From positions 1 through 36,903 of the forward strand of contig JALLAZ010000080.1 of NCBI GenBank assembly GCA_036939755.1: DNA of 36,903 nt, read 5' to 3'. The notes beneath the pieces were generated by a model. That model searched no databases. It worked only from the letters and a program-made list of their open reading frames with translations, and was not told the origin of the DNA. Positions 8,958-20,222 of the stretch are shown one piece after another. The position numbers and the translations under genes were made by a program. The first letter of the stretch is position 1. Each line of letters begins with the position of its first letter. This DNA comes from Stephanodiscus triporus. Lineage: Eukaryota; Bacillariophyta; Thalassiosirophyceae; Thalassiosirales; Thalassiosiraceae.

Positions 8958-9782
8958 CGTCCGCTTCTTTGTAGGAGTATTAGTGTCGTGTGATGTAGTT
9001 GTTGGCTCGGGGCAAGGCCAAAAAATGACGGAACGGAATCGCTGTTGTGAAACAAACTGTTGAAAACCTGAATGACATCTGGCTGCCGCGCACAGCTGCA
9101 GCTGCGTTCCGATGTTGTGCTATGCGCCTGTTTTTTCCCCTTTCCCCGAGTGAGTGTGTCTCCTCCCAATATTCTCTTTGTTCTGGCATTCTGCTGATGG
9201 ACGGCCGATTTGGGGGGGAACACTTCGATTTATGACGTTTCACAAAAGGTGCACCCAAGAAAAAGATTTCCTTCCCAGATAATAAATTTCAACTTACCAG
9301 TAGTGAGTACTCCTCTACGTACTTCATCACCTGTCTGGGTGGAAATGAAGGTCAAGACCTTTTTTAAGAAGTTTTAGACCCCGGACGCAAAGAACAAATA
9401 AAATGTAGCGGCACATCCAAGGAGAGGTGATGCTTCGGAAGAAGTTTGCCGTGTCTGTTTTTTGCAGATGTTCACACTCGCGTAAAAGTTCGCTCTGGTA
9501 GCTCTTGGCGATAATCGCTCGTGGACCTCGCGGGATGGATGGTCACTCAGGAATCAGTAATGAATGGCAGGAATCGTTCAACATTGCATCACATTCTTAG
9601 GAATCAATATTCAGGTGTCCGTTGAATCACTTCAAATTTTCGCACGACATCTTCTTATCTCTGTGGGACGTATCGCTCTCTTCCCACTTTTTACTGCATA
9701 ATTTTTTCCGTAGAAGCCTCCACTGCCGCCGGCACGGAGGCCGAGTCGAACCCTCCAAACAACGATCAACGGCAGCGGGAGG
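8958..9782. other. Divergent intergenic region
   Basis: About 825 bp between the start codons of the DUF1415-like gene (-) and the LRR gene (+), so it holds both promoters. It is less GC-rich than the flanking coding DNA. No gene or notable repeat was seen. Confidence 0.5.
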
Positions 9783-11468
9783 ATGAGAAGTGGCACAAGC
9801 TTCGACGACAATGGCGGCGACAGCGGCGAGCTAGCCGCGTCGACGATCGACCGCCAGCGGGGGTCGTACCACGCCGACGACGACTCGGACGTCTCGTCGA
9901 ACGTCTCGTCGAACGACGTCGACGACGAAAATCCCGAGGCCGCCGCCCTTGCTCCACCACCCATGCCGCTCGTGGCGGCGGCGGCCGCCGCGTCCGTCGG
10001 GGCGATGACGAACGACACGAGGAGGAGGTACCGCGCCCCCCTCCCCCGCACGAGGGGGGGACGATGTCTCGCCTTCCTTGTCGTTTGCCTACTCCTGGCG
10101 GGGATCGGACTCGCGTTGGCATTTCTAGTGTTCGACGTCCTCGGGGAGGACGGATCAAACGCCGAGGACGAATCCGACCGCGACGTGGACGTCGACAACG
10201 GCGGGGAGGGGGGAGCGCCCACAGACCCGCCGAGCTCGACGATGACCATGCCCGAGCAAGACGATCTGGGCGGCGCCATCGAGTATCACGTCGTGATGCA
10301 GGAGGTGTCGGACCTGGCGTCGTTCTCGGACCTGGGAGGCGAGGGGTCGTCGTCCTCCCCGCAGCAGGAGGCGCGCGATTTCATGATCTTCAAGGACATG
10401 CTGCCCCTGGCCGTCGCCGACGAGGACGGCGAAACGGACTGGCAGCAGGCGACGACGAACGTCGACGATGATCTCATCGTTCCCGGCGCCGCCGCCCCCG
10501 CCGCTGCCGCCGACAGCGGTTCTTCGCGTCCGTACCTCGACATGTCGTCACCCGCCTACCGCGTCGCGCAGCGATATTCGATCGTCGTGCTGTACCACGC
10601 GACGAACGGCACGAATTGGTTCTCGTCCGACCTTTGGCTCGAGCCGGGAGTGCACGAGTGCAACTTCGTGGGCGTGACGTGCGAATATGCAAATATGCCA
10701 CCCATAACGCTCAGGGAGGCGATATCGGATCCCGACGCATTGCCCCATCACGAGGACGGGACCGTCGACGTGATAATCGAGCGGGTGGTCGTCGCGATCG
10801 ACCTGCCGGAGAATAACATCGGGGGGATCATTCCGCGGGAGGTCGCGGGATTGCCGTACCTGCGCAGGCTTGGACTTTGGAGCAACGTCATCGGGGAGAG
10901 TATCCCCCTGGAGCTTGGTGCCCTCGCGAGGCTATCAAGCCTCCTCCTCGACGATAATCTATTCATGGGGAACATACCCAGAGAATTTGGGATGCTGACG
11001 GAGATGACGGACCTCTCCCTCGGTCCGAACGCGGGGATATCCGGACGCATACCCGAGGAGATCGGCGACATGTTGAGGCTTGAACGATTGAACCTCTCGG
11101 AAATGTCGCTCATGGGTCCCATCCCGACGTCGTTCGGACGACTGACGAATCTCACGGAGTTGAACCTACGTGGCAACGAGCTCGGACGCGGCCTTCCCAA
11201 GGAGATGAAGGATCTCGTCAATCTCGAATTGCTGATACTGAGTGATAACGACTTCACCAGGAGCATCCCCCGATCGTGGAGGAGCTTGGTCAAACTCGAA
11301 CGACTCGAGATCCAATCGAACGACATGTCCTTCGATGTCGACGAGGATATCTGCTCGCTTCGGAGTAACTCGGAGGGGAGTTTCGGATCGTTGGAGACGT
11401 TTGTGGCGGATTGTGAGGGCGTCGAGCCCAAGGTCAGGTGTGACTGTTGTACGTCCTGTTCTCGGTAG
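9783..11468 (+). CDS. Membrane-anchored leucine-rich repeat protein
   Basis: A single-exon gene of 561 residues. Residues 1-94 are polar, Asp/Ser-rich and end in an Arg-rich patch (TRRRYRAPLPRTRGGR). One transmembrane helix (about 95-118, CLAFLVVCLLLAGIGLALAF) follows, so the N-terminus is probably cytosolic and the bulk extracellular or lumenal. An acidic linker leads to an LRR N-terminal cap at about 262-300 (SIVVLYHATNGTNWF, then HECNFVGVTC). About seven plant-type LRRs follow (about 330-515) with the L..L.L..N...G.IP..... pattern, for example LTELNLRGNELGRGLPKEM. The C-terminus is a Cys-rich cap (FVADCEGVEPKVRCDCCTSC). There is no kinase domain. Single-pass LRR proteins of this layout are common in diatoms and are thought to bind ligands or partners; the ligand is unknown. 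Confidence 0.8.
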   Translation: MRSGTSFDDNGGDSGELAASTIDRQRGSYHADDDSDVSSNVSSNDVDDENPEAAALAPPPMPLVAAAAAASVGAMTNDTRRRYRAPLPRTRGGRCLAFLVVCLLLAGIGLALAFLVFDVLGEDGSNAEDESDRDVDVDNGGEGGAPTDPPSSTMTMPEQDDLGGAIEYHVVMQEVSDLASFSDLGGEGSSSSPQQEARDFMIFKDMLPLAVADEDGETDWQQATTNVDDDLIVPGAAAPAAAADSGSSRPYLDMSSPAYRVAQRYSIVVLYHATNGTNWFSSDLWLEPGVHECNFVGVTCEYANMPPITLREAISDPDALPHHEDGTVDVIIERVVVAIDLPENNIGGIIPREVAGLPYLRRLGLWSNVIGESIPLELGALARLSSLLLDDNLFMGNIPREFGMLTEMTDLSLGPNAGISGRIPEEIGDMLRLERLNLSEMSLMGPIPTSFGRLTNLTELNLRGNELGRGLPKEMKDLVNLELLILSDNDFTRSIPRSWRSLVKLERLEIQSNDMSFDVDEDICSLRSNSEGSFGSLETFVADCEGVEPKVRCDCCTSCSR

Positions 11469-11900
11469 GTGTGCGGGGTATTGACTCGAGGAATCTCTAC
11501 ATGTTAATAACGAGTGTTGACATTCATATGTTTATTCATGAAGTCTTGGCTGAATGAAATAGATGCGTGAGCGAGATTTGACGGTCAATGGTACTAAGAA
11601 TTGAGTTTATGTTACATATCAGATGAGTAGTACATTAAGGCTGCATAATTCGCCCATTTCATTTCTAGCGTGGGATGATGCCAGGATCAAGAATCTAAAC
11701 TGCATGGCAATGGAAGCCTCGAAAATCAAATCGTCAAATTGGGCAGTTACGGTTGTCAAGATCGTCATGAGGATTCAGGGAGGATTTAAGAAACAGGCAT
11801 CTATTTAGTATCTACCAGGTGTGAAAATTTCACAACATTCTATTCGTACATACCTCTTTTGCCAACGAAAACGTACTTATTGATACAGATCCGCACCAAC
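11469..11900. other. AT-rich intergenic region
   Basis: About 430 bp. A 61-codon ORF (11623-11808) has no recognisable features. A possible splice acceptor (ATACAG) precedes the next ORF, so an upstream exon of that ORF cannot be excluded. Confidence 0.4.
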
Positions 11901-12425
11901 ATGAAAGAGGAAGAGGAGAGAGTAGGTGCTGGACTCGATAACGAGCTGACAGCATTATTGCTGAAATGGGATCTGGAGGACGCTGCCAAGGTGCTTGCTA
12001 AACATGGCTGGAAGTCAGTATCGCGGCTGAAGCGCTTTAATAGCGACATGCACATGGGCGAGCTTGGTCTTTCCTCGGGCACTGTGTGCGCACTAGAGGA
12101 CCTGCTTCAGGCGTTGACGACCGACTTGACTGGTGAGACAGTGAATTGTCGTGCTCCATTCAAGGACAATTCTGTCAATCGTCCGCAGGATAGTAAGGAC
12201 TGTACGAGTCTCTCCGGAGCTATATTGGAACAGATGAGCGGCGTTTCTCTCATGAATGAAATGTTTGCCACACACCGACATGGCAACTATTCAGCGGCTG
12301 AAGCGAGACTCAGGAAGAAACGCATGGCTAGGTTGTTGCTCTCGCTGTATCTTTTGCTGTGTGCTGTGGCTTTCTTATTGCAACCGAAGTATCAGCGAAA
12401 ACAAAAGTGGTGGAATTATTGGTAG
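11901..12425 (+). CDS. Chimeric ORF: SAM-like domain, captured MSH1 fragment, hydrophobic tail
   Basis: 174 residues from the first ATG (11901). Residues about 10-72 resemble a sterile-alpha-motif fold (LLLKWDLEDAAKVLAKHGW, then a LGLSSGTVCALEDLLQAL ending). Residues about 99-144 are a near-copy of the C-terminal ATPase region of the adjacent MSH1-like protein, in the same reading frame: LSGAILEQMSGVSLMNEMFATHRHG, then SAAEARLRKKRMA. At DNA level 12195-12330 matches the reverse complement of 13206-13356 with about 12 mismatches and an in-frame 15-bp deletion. The remaining tail is hydrophobic (LLLSLYLLLCAVAFLL) and then basic. The captured part holds the FATH switch region without Walker A or B, so it cannot be an ATPase. 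It runs tail-to-tail with MSH1, 120 bp away. It may be a young gene or a decaying one; expression is unknown. Confidence 0.55.
   Translation: MKEEEERVGAGLDNELTALLLKWDLEDAAKVLAKHGWKSVSRLKRFNSDMHMGELGLSSGTVCALEDLLQALTTDLTGETVNCRAPFKDNSVNRPQDSKDCTSLSGAILEQMSGVSLMNEMFATHRHGNYSAAEARLRKKRMARLLLSLYLLLCAVAFLLQPKYQRKQKWWNYW
12195..12330 (+). repeat. Inverted partial duplication of the MSH1-like gene
   Basis: This 136-bp segment matches the minus strand of 13206-13356 (151 bp) with about 91% identity outside one 15-bp in-frame gap. The two arms are in opposite orientation and separated by 875 bp. The match begins at AAGGAC and ends at CGCATGGCTA; flanking sequence is unrelated. Confidence 0.92.
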
Positions 12426-12544
12426 AAATATTGCGAGAAACTAGAAAAGACACCTAGTGATCCTCTGGCACCCCTCCGGTGTCTGTGTCATTCTTACTAA
12501 TTATCTAAAAAGGAAGAAATATCTGTCTTGATTAGTACAGTCGA

Positions 12545-15500
12545 TTATTCGGCCCTCCCATAAAATCGTATAGATGTACCGTCGGCTATACTGACCAAAT
12601 TGAATCCACACTTTGCCATACGTTGAATAACTAAGCTTTCGATATTACGAGCCGCAGACTTTCCTCCATCGATTTTAATTGCAATTGCATTTAAGGATGA
12701 CCACCCTTTGCCCTTCGAGCGATGTTGCGAGAGACGACGCGAGAGAGAATCGGATTCACCCACATAATACCTCATCTTGCTCTCGTCATCTCCGATTTGC
12801 AGAATATAGACGCATGATATACCTTCCAGTGACGGGGGGGACATGTAGAAGGGAGGTATATGAATGCAAGCATCTTTTCCAACTGTCTCTTCAAGAATCG
12901 TAAGGGCATGGTGAATATTATTCCTACTAGGGGTATGATGAGCCAAGTTTATTCTGGATTCCCGGGGATGATATTCGGTATTTGCATCACAATATCTAGA
13001 AAATTCTCTGGCACGTTCGATAATAGACTCGGGGAGACCAAATTTTGAAGCAGTCAATAGTGCCAAACTTTACGTACAAGCAGCAGACATGTTAACCTGC
13101 GCTTCAAAGTGAATGAAATACTCACAGGATTGACTCACCTGTTGGTACAAACTCCATCCTCTAGTGTATATGTCCATTTCAGCTCACCCCGACCATCCTC
13201 AGAGATAGCCATGCGTTTCTTCCTGAGTCTCGCTTCAGCAGCTGAAGAGTACGGTAGATTTAGTATGCCATGCAGGTGTGTGGCAAACATTCCATTCATG
13301 CGAGAAACGCCGCTCATCTGTTCTAATATGGCTCCGGCGAGACTCGTTCCGTCCTTAGGCGAAGTACCTCTGCCAATCTCATCTACAAAAACCAATGACT
13401 TGCGTCCACACGACCGAAGAAGGCTTGCAACGTCTCCCATCTCGGCACCAAAGGCTGACTTGTCTTCTGTCGGCACATCGGCGCTTGCCCCACGAAGAAA
13501 AATCGAGTCAAATCTTCTCACAGATGACCCTGGATTGACTGGAGCACACAGACCAGCGTTGATCATTAGGGCAGCGGCGGCAGTAGAACGCATTAAAGTG
13601 CTCTTCCCGCTCATATTGGGCGCCGTTAAAAGGAACAATCCATCAAGATCAAATGAGTTAGCGACCGACTCAGATCGATCCATCCAATATGGCCACACAC
13701 ATTTGAAATAGCCAGCGGATGACTCTTTTTTGTCATCATCCTCATCATCATCATCATCATAGACTGTCGCGACACTCCAACCCTTTCCATTCGAACTAGC
13801 AGCGTGATGCGCAGCGGTTGCTAAAATGAGATTCAGATGTGACGATAGCAGTATAGCAGCAAGGTGACCGCCATCAACTAGATCCCAGCTGAGTCGTGTC
13901 AAAACTCGTTCTACCTCGCTACGTGCATTATTGCAAGCCTCGATATAATCTGACAATGCCTCTTGAACTCGCGAGGTAGTGAAACGCGTGCGAAGAATCT
14001 TTCCATTTCGATCACGAGGGTTGAAATAATGAGGTTGCTCGGCATTTCTTTCCTCTGATTCGTCGTACTCCGAGGTAGAATTTGATGTCTCATCATACAC
14101 GGTCCCTTTTTGTGTTGCCCATGAGGGAATCGATTTTATCAATATTAGATTGTTAAATATATCTTGAATGATAGGGCTCTTGGATTCTTTTGCTTCGGAC
14201 AGGTTGATGAAGTCGCAGTCGTTATCGTAGCTAATGCTGTCGTCGCCAACACCCCAAAAGTCTAGGGCAACTGCCTCAGCAAGGCGTCTGGCTTTTGTTG
14301 GAACGCTTTGGACGGATGGTTTCATTGCATTTGGCTTGATTCTGCCCCTCCATATTGCCTCATTTCGTTCATAGAATGCCGCAGGGACGACGTCACCGTA
14401 ATAGCTTACGCAATCCATTACCCGAGAATCGTTTTCATTATTTTGACCAATATTCTGAAGGGAATAATACTCCATGTTTTGCGTGTTAATCACGCTTTCG
14501 ATCATCTCCATCGCAACTAAAAACTTCTTCCTCAATGCCAAGGGATCTGATTCTTTGACTCCAGTATCATGGCGTAAAATCGTCATCAACGCGTTCACAA
14601 TACCAGAAGATTTATCTTCCCCCCCCTGGTCCAGGAGTAGAACATCAGATGCCGCATTCAAAGCAACCAAAATATCACGATATACGGTGGCGCTGGCTTG
14701 TCCCGCCCGAATCAAGGAAATCACCTTCCCGGATAGAGGTGGAGCACCTAGCATCAATGGTGGGAGCGCTCTGTTGCCTTCATCTTTCAGCGTGCGCACC
14801 AAATTTGACATGGCATCGGAAATTTCAGGAGGGGGGGGGATGAGAAGCCACCGTCGAAGATATCGTCGGGAGGACAATGGCGCTGAATCCGGCAACAACG
14901 ACGATATCAGAGAGGGTATGGCGGGATCGGACATCAGACCCAGCTGTGTCGCCGTTTCCAAGTGTAGCGGGCGAGTTATTGCTTTCTTTCGGGACGATGA
15001 TGGCGCCACGATAACCGTGAAATCATCGGGCGTCACAACCGACGCCTCGAGTCCTCGTTTCCTCATCGGTGGAGACAAAGAGGACGAGGAGGACTCGCTC
15101 GTAAGTTCGGGGTTGCGGTGGTCGTATTCCTCAAGACGCAGGAATGCCGAGACGATAGTTTGCTTCGCCCGTTCGACGTCCGTTAGCCCAGGCCTGGGAT
15201 CTACCACCAACGATGGAGGCAGCGTTTTGACGCGAACCTTTCCCACCATCGTTCCACCGCCGACGCCTCCAGCGCGAAAAAATCGCTGGGACGACTGTTG
15301 TCGTTGCGTCCACGGCAAGAAGGGGAGACGATCCGAACGTCGCTGGGATTGAGTCGTCGTCGATGGCGGGACATAAAATATGGGATCTGCGGGAGGGAAC
15401 GCCGCGAGACGGCAGCACACCGCCTCGCTCGTCAATCGCTCCGATATCATCGCCGTGCGTTCCTCTCCGCAAATTTCAACGAGGGTGTATCCCGCGTTTG

Positions 15501-17364
15501 TCTCGATGACGCCGACGTGGTTGCGCCCGGGGGAGGATACATCTCCGTGAGAGGGAGATGGCGCGTCGTCGTCGGCGGAGGCGCCGCAATCGTCTTTCAG
15601 GACGAGGCCGTGCATGTAAGTGGGATTCGCCGAGGATACCACCTGGGACAGGTACCGCGTCTTCAACTTGCTGCTCTTGCCACCGCCAGCGCCACCACCG
15701 TCGGCATCCGCATCCGCATCCTCGTCGTGTCTCCTCCACCCGTTCCCCTCCCTCCTCTCCTTATCGTCCTCCTCGTACACGGCGACGCGGAATCCCGCGT
15801 TCGTCAGCTTGTCCAACGTGTCCTGCACGTTCCTCCACGGACATCCGGCGCGCGCCCTACCCGCCATGGGATTCAGCCCGCAGTGTTCCACGAGCATGAC
15901 GGCGTCGACGCCGTAGGATTCGTAGAAGTCCCCCACGCGCATCAGTATGACAACGTCGGGGAAATGGGCATTTTTTTGCGATCGGACGTAGGATAGGAGG
16001 GGGGTGGAGGAGGTTGTTGTGGTGGCGAGGGCGACGGCGGCACCGCGCCGCTGATGGGATAGCGGACTGGCGTGGGGATCGTACCCCATCGGACAAGACG
16101 CGCGCGTCGAGAGCTGCCGCACGAGCGATCGCGACGAGGACTTGGTCAGCGACAAGAGCGGTTCGATCCAGTACGGATGAATGGCACTCGCGTCTAGGCC
16201 GGCATCATCCTCTGGTGGCAATGCGTCGGCGTCGGCGTCGGCGTTCGAGTTTTCATGAATGGCATACTCGTCCACATCGTCCACGTCGCCGTCGTTGACG
16301 GGAAATAAATTCATGACCATCCTTTCGTAGGGAGACATTGAGATATAGCCCGCCGTCGCCGTGGGGAATGACAAAGATGCCGCAGATCCAGGCGAAATCG
16401 GCGCATCGTCGTCATCCTCGTCGACGTGGCAGCGAATGGACGTGCTGGTTCCTCTTTCTTTTTCACAATCACTTTCCATTACGCCGATGACATCGCGATC
16501 ATCGTCCTGTCCATTGTCCGACGCGGCATTCGAATAGTTGGCAACGGCTTGCATCGTCGGCCGACGAACGCCGATGGACGTCGACGACGAAATAGGAGAA
16601 AAATGTTTCGGTCCGACGACGCCGACATTGCTCGATGCGAGCAACTCCCGGCATTGCAATACCAACGTCGCCACCTCCCGCCTCCTTCTTCTTTCCGTAA
16701 CGCCGGCCAAGATGTCGTCGTCGTCGTCGTCGTCGCCATCCCCGTCGCCACGATCCATAATTCGCAGCAGCGTCGCCCTGTCCGTGGGTCCGCGCTCGTC
16801 GTCTCCGGGATACAAGAGGTTCGAAACCTGCCGCGGACTGCGCGGGTTGACCGTCGCGCCACCGTTGAGGAGCGCGAGACGTCGGAGTTTCGACTCCAGA
16901 GAAGAAGACGACGATGGCGATTCGCCTCCCGGTCCGTTGTCGGGAAAGGGCGAGTCTTCCGCCGCCGCCGCCGCCGCCGCCGCCGTCCACGTCGTGTCGT
17001 GGAGTCGTCGTCGGCCGTGATCGACGGTCATCCGTCGTGCCATCCCCCCTCCCGCCCTCCTCCTCGCGGGCATGTTGTTCCGTCCGAGGAAGGCGACCGT
17101 TCGCATCGTCCTCTCGCCCACTACCGCGGTCGACGACGATAACACGCGTGCCCGCCGCCGATGTTGTCCCATCGTGCGCCAACAACGCGCCGCGGCGACC
17201 GCGTTCGCGGCGGTCGACGTCGTCATTGGACGGCCGCAAATAAAAAACGCGACGGACCGGATCGGCGTCGTCGTCGGCAGGAGGGCGACGACGATCGCGA
17301 AACCGACGATGAACGCGAGGGCACACTCCTCCCCCGCTGGACGCGATCGCGGGAGTTTGCCCAT
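12545..17364 (-). CDS. MSH1: MSH1-type MutS homologue with C-terminal GIY-YIG nuclease domain
   Basis: Two exons, 17364-13139 and 13067-12545, with a 71-bp intron (donor GTGAGT; AG|T makes Ser), give about 1582 residues. The N-terminus has a signal-anchor-like helix ending RSVAFFICGR, ASAF-like, which suggests plastid import. A long low-complexity region follows. MutS domain I starts near 464, with the mismatch-reading FYE motif at 480-482 (GDFYESYG). The ATPase shows Walker A NMSGKST (GKS 1253-1255), Walker B LVFVDEIGRG (D1328 E1329) and the FATH switch (H1363). After the intron comes FGLPESIIERAREF, the helical end of MutS, then a GIY-YIG domain: SCVYIL, YYVGESDSLSRRLSQH, a Glu in NIESLVIQRM and an Asn in CGFNLV. 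This order (MutS plus GIY-YIG) defines plant MSH1, which suppresses recombination and mutation in organelle genomes. It is longer than plant MSH1 (about 1100) because of Asp/Ser-rich inserts. Confidence 0.9.
13068..13138 (-). other. 71-bp intron of the MSH1-like gene
   Basis: It separates the MutS ATPase from the GIY-YIG exon. Donor GTGAGT and acceptor TAAAG; removal joins CTN-S-LALLTASKFGLP in one frame. Without splicing, the protein would end right after the ATPase and lack the nuclease. Confidence 0.8.
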
Positions 17365-17754
17365 GCCCGCGCTCTACTACCTAGTGTGTTGCCATGTCCT
17401 TGCTAGCCACAAAGCAACACATTCCACCTTCCTCAAGATAGAGAGCACCTAAGACCGTTCCATGAGTCCCACGTGGGCGGACCCGTCCGTAGGATAAGAC
17501 CACTCTATTGTGACTTGCGTCAGGCCAGGGAGCCCACCGCCCGCCCCGCTTGCCCACATCATCATCATCGTCATCATATCATCATCCCCATTCATTTTCT
17601 GCCCCAAACTTCTTTCCCTCGCTCCGTCCTTCCTTCCTCGATAAGTAATAAAAAATATCGTTGCGTTTACGCATCCAAGCAATATCTAGTTTGGCGCAGG
17701 CGTAGGGTGGCGTAACGATCCTCCTGACTGATAGATATATATTAATCACCCGTC
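17365..17754. promoter_or_regulatory. Divergent promoter region, MSH1 and ThrRS
   Basis: 390 bp between the start codons of two organelle-targeted genes in head-to-head arrangement; it probably holds both promoters. It contains a CAT/ATC-rich stretch (about 17558-17592). No specific factor site was recognised. Confidence 0.4.
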
Positions 17755-20222
17755 ATGAAGCTCGGCGGCGGCATCGTCATGGCATCCCTCCTGTCGTCGT
17801 CGGCGTCGTCGGCGTCGGCGTTCCTCCTGCGCGCATCGACGACCCGGAGAAACGGCGGCGACGTCGCAGGTCGTCGCCTCTCCGCCCTCGGCGGATTCGG
17901 AGGCGGCGGCGGCGGCGGGGGGGGGGACGGCCACGATCGGCGGCGTGGCAATTGCCGTGGCAATTACGCCGCGATTTCCTCCCTCCTCCTCCTACGACCG
18001 AGTCCCTCCGTCGTCGCGGGGTCCGCCTCCTCGTCTCGCCTGCTCTCCGCCACGATCGCGGACGAGGCGCACGCGTCGATCGCGGAGTCCGACGACGAAG
18101 ACGGCGAAGACGGGGAGGGGGAAGGCGAGGGGGGGGAACTCCCCACGAACGAGAACGATCCCGAACTCCTGAGGATACGTCACACCTCCGCACACGTCAT
18201 GGCCATGGCCGTGCAGAGGATTTTCCCGGAGGCGCAGGTGACCATCGGACCTTGGATAGACAACGGATTCTACTACGACTTCTACTTCCCGGAAACGAGG
18301 GACGTCGTCACGGGGGAAATCATCGCGCCCGGCCGCAAGCTGAACGACGACGATCTCAGGAAGGTCAAGAAGTCGATGGACTCGATCATATCGAGGGATT
18401 ATCCCATCGTCAGGGAGGAGGTCACGCGCGACGAGGCACGAAGGCGAATATCATCGACGAACGAGCCGTTCAAGCTCGAGATACTCGACTCGATCGAGAC
18501 CGAGCCGATCACCATATACTCGATCGGGGATCAGTGGTGGGACCTGTGCGCGGGGCCGCACGTCGAATCGACGGGCAAATTGCCCAGGAAGGCGATACAG
18601 CTCGAGAGCGTCGCGGGCGCGTACTGGCGAGGGGACGAGAAGCGGGAGATGCTGCAGCGGATATACGCCACCGCGTGGAAGGATCCGAATCAGCTGAAGG
18701 TTTACAAGAAGAGGATGGAGGAGGCGAGGAAGAGGGATCACAGGGTGCTGGGGAAGAAGTTGGACCTGTTCAGCATCCAGGTTAGTTTCGTTTTTTTTTA
18801 TGTATATATTATTATGCCCGCGTTGCGTGCGTGCGTTGGCGCGGAGCATTTGTCCCATCCTGGACGGCGAGGGGGGGGGGAGGGGGAGGGGAGGGAACGA
18901 TGCCGTGTGGATCTTTTTCATGTCTCTTCGCCTTCTTGCACGACCCGTCGTTGTTTTTTTGTCTTCTGACGCGTTCGATTCGTTCGCGTGACGTGACATA
19001 TCAACAACCAATAAAACAGGAAGACGCCGGCGGAGGACTCGTCTTCTGGCATCCCAAGGGCTCCACCGTCCGTCGCAAGATCGAGGATTTCTGGAAGGAG
19101 CAGCACCTCGAGCAGGAGTACGACTTCGTGTACTCCCCCCACATAGCCAACCTCGACCTGTGGAAGACCTCCGGCCACTACGACTTCTACCGCGAGGGCA
19201 TGTTCGATCAGATGGACGTAGAGAACGAGGTGTACCAGATCAAGCCGATGAACTGCCCCTTCCACTGCCTGATGTTCAAGGACAGCATCCGGAGCTATCG
19301 CGACTTGCCGCTCCGATGGGCGGAGCTTGGCACCGTTTACCGTTACGAGCGCAGCGGGACCCTCCACGGCCTGATGCGCGTGCGTGGCTTCACCCAGGAC
19401 GACGCGCACATCTTCTGCTTGCCGGGACAGCTCCAGGACGAGATCGTCGGCGTGTTGGAGTTGACGAAAAGCATCCTGTCGAGGTTCGGGTTCGACAAGT
19501 ACGAGCTCATGATATCCACGCGTCCCGAGAAGAGCGTGGGGAATGATCAGATCTGGGAGGATGCCACCAAGGCCCTCGTGGGAGCGCTGGACGAGCTCGG
19601 TTGGAAGTACGGCACGGACGAGGGCGGCGGGGCATTCTATGGGCCGAAGATCGATCTCAAGATCAAGGACGCGATCGGCAGGACGTGGCAGTGCTCGACA
19701 ATCCAATGCGATTTCAACCTGCCGGAGAGGTTCGATCTGGAATATGTCAGCGCCGAGGGGACTCGAGAGCGTCCCATCATGGTCCACCGCGCCATTTTCG
19801 GTTCCATCGAGCGTTTCTTCGGCATCCTCATCGAGAACACCGCCGGCGATTTCCCGTTCTGGTTGGCCCCCGTGCAAATGAAGTTGCTCCCCGTCACTGA
19901 CGCCGCCTTCGACTACTGCAAGAAGGTGGCTGCCAAGGCGAATCGCCTCGGCCTACGCGTGGAGGTGGACAGGGGGAACGAACGCCTAGCGAAGCAAATC
20001 CGTAACGCGGAGCAGAGTCGCATCCCCATAATGTCAGTGGTGGGCATGAAAGAATTGGAGGAGGGCACGTTGGCGGTGCGCAGCCGCAAGTTGGGGGATT
20101 TGGGCTCGTTCGCGGTCGATGATCTTTTAGCGGAATTGAAAAGATGTGATGGCGCCGCTGAAGAAATGACGAAGTTGGGGGAAGCACCAGACAAGGGTGA
20201 GGCGGAGATCAGCTCGAAATGA
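17755..20222 (+). CDS. Threonyl-tRNA synthetase, organellar
   Basis: Two exons, 17755-18780 and 19020-20222, with a 239-bp intron (donor GTTAGT, acceptor AACAG, phase 0), give 742 residues. It charges tRNA-Thr. The N-terminus has a signal peptide ending SSASAFLLRA, a textbook ASAF motif for plastid import (dual plastid and mitochondrial use is possible). The usual N-terminal TGS domain is absent. The editing-type second additional domain starts IRHTSAHVMAMAVQ (HxxxH) and includes DLCAGPHVESTG, whose Cys and His are zinc-binding in this fold. The catalytic core shows motif 2 (YRYERSGTLHGLMRVRGFTQ, then DDAHIF), NCPFHC with the active-site zinc Cys, FYGPKIDLKI, and motif 3 (GSIERFFGILIEN). The C-terminal part (about 650-720) is the anticodon-binding domain. 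It is divergent from MSH1. Confidence 0.93.
18781..19019 (+). other. Intron of the threonyl-tRNA synthetase gene
   Basis: A 239-bp intron between LFSIQ and EDAGGGL. It contains a purine-rich G-tract (about 18869-18898) and T-rich stretches. Confidence 0.8.

Noticed and set aside
8058..8993. 311-codon + strand ORF
   Set aside because: It overlaps exon 1 of the spliced plastid-protein gene in antisense and is Leu/Arg low-complexity.
11623..11808. 61-codon ORF upstream of the SAM-like ORF
   Set aside because: It has an ATG but no recognisable features and no clear splice link to the next ORF.
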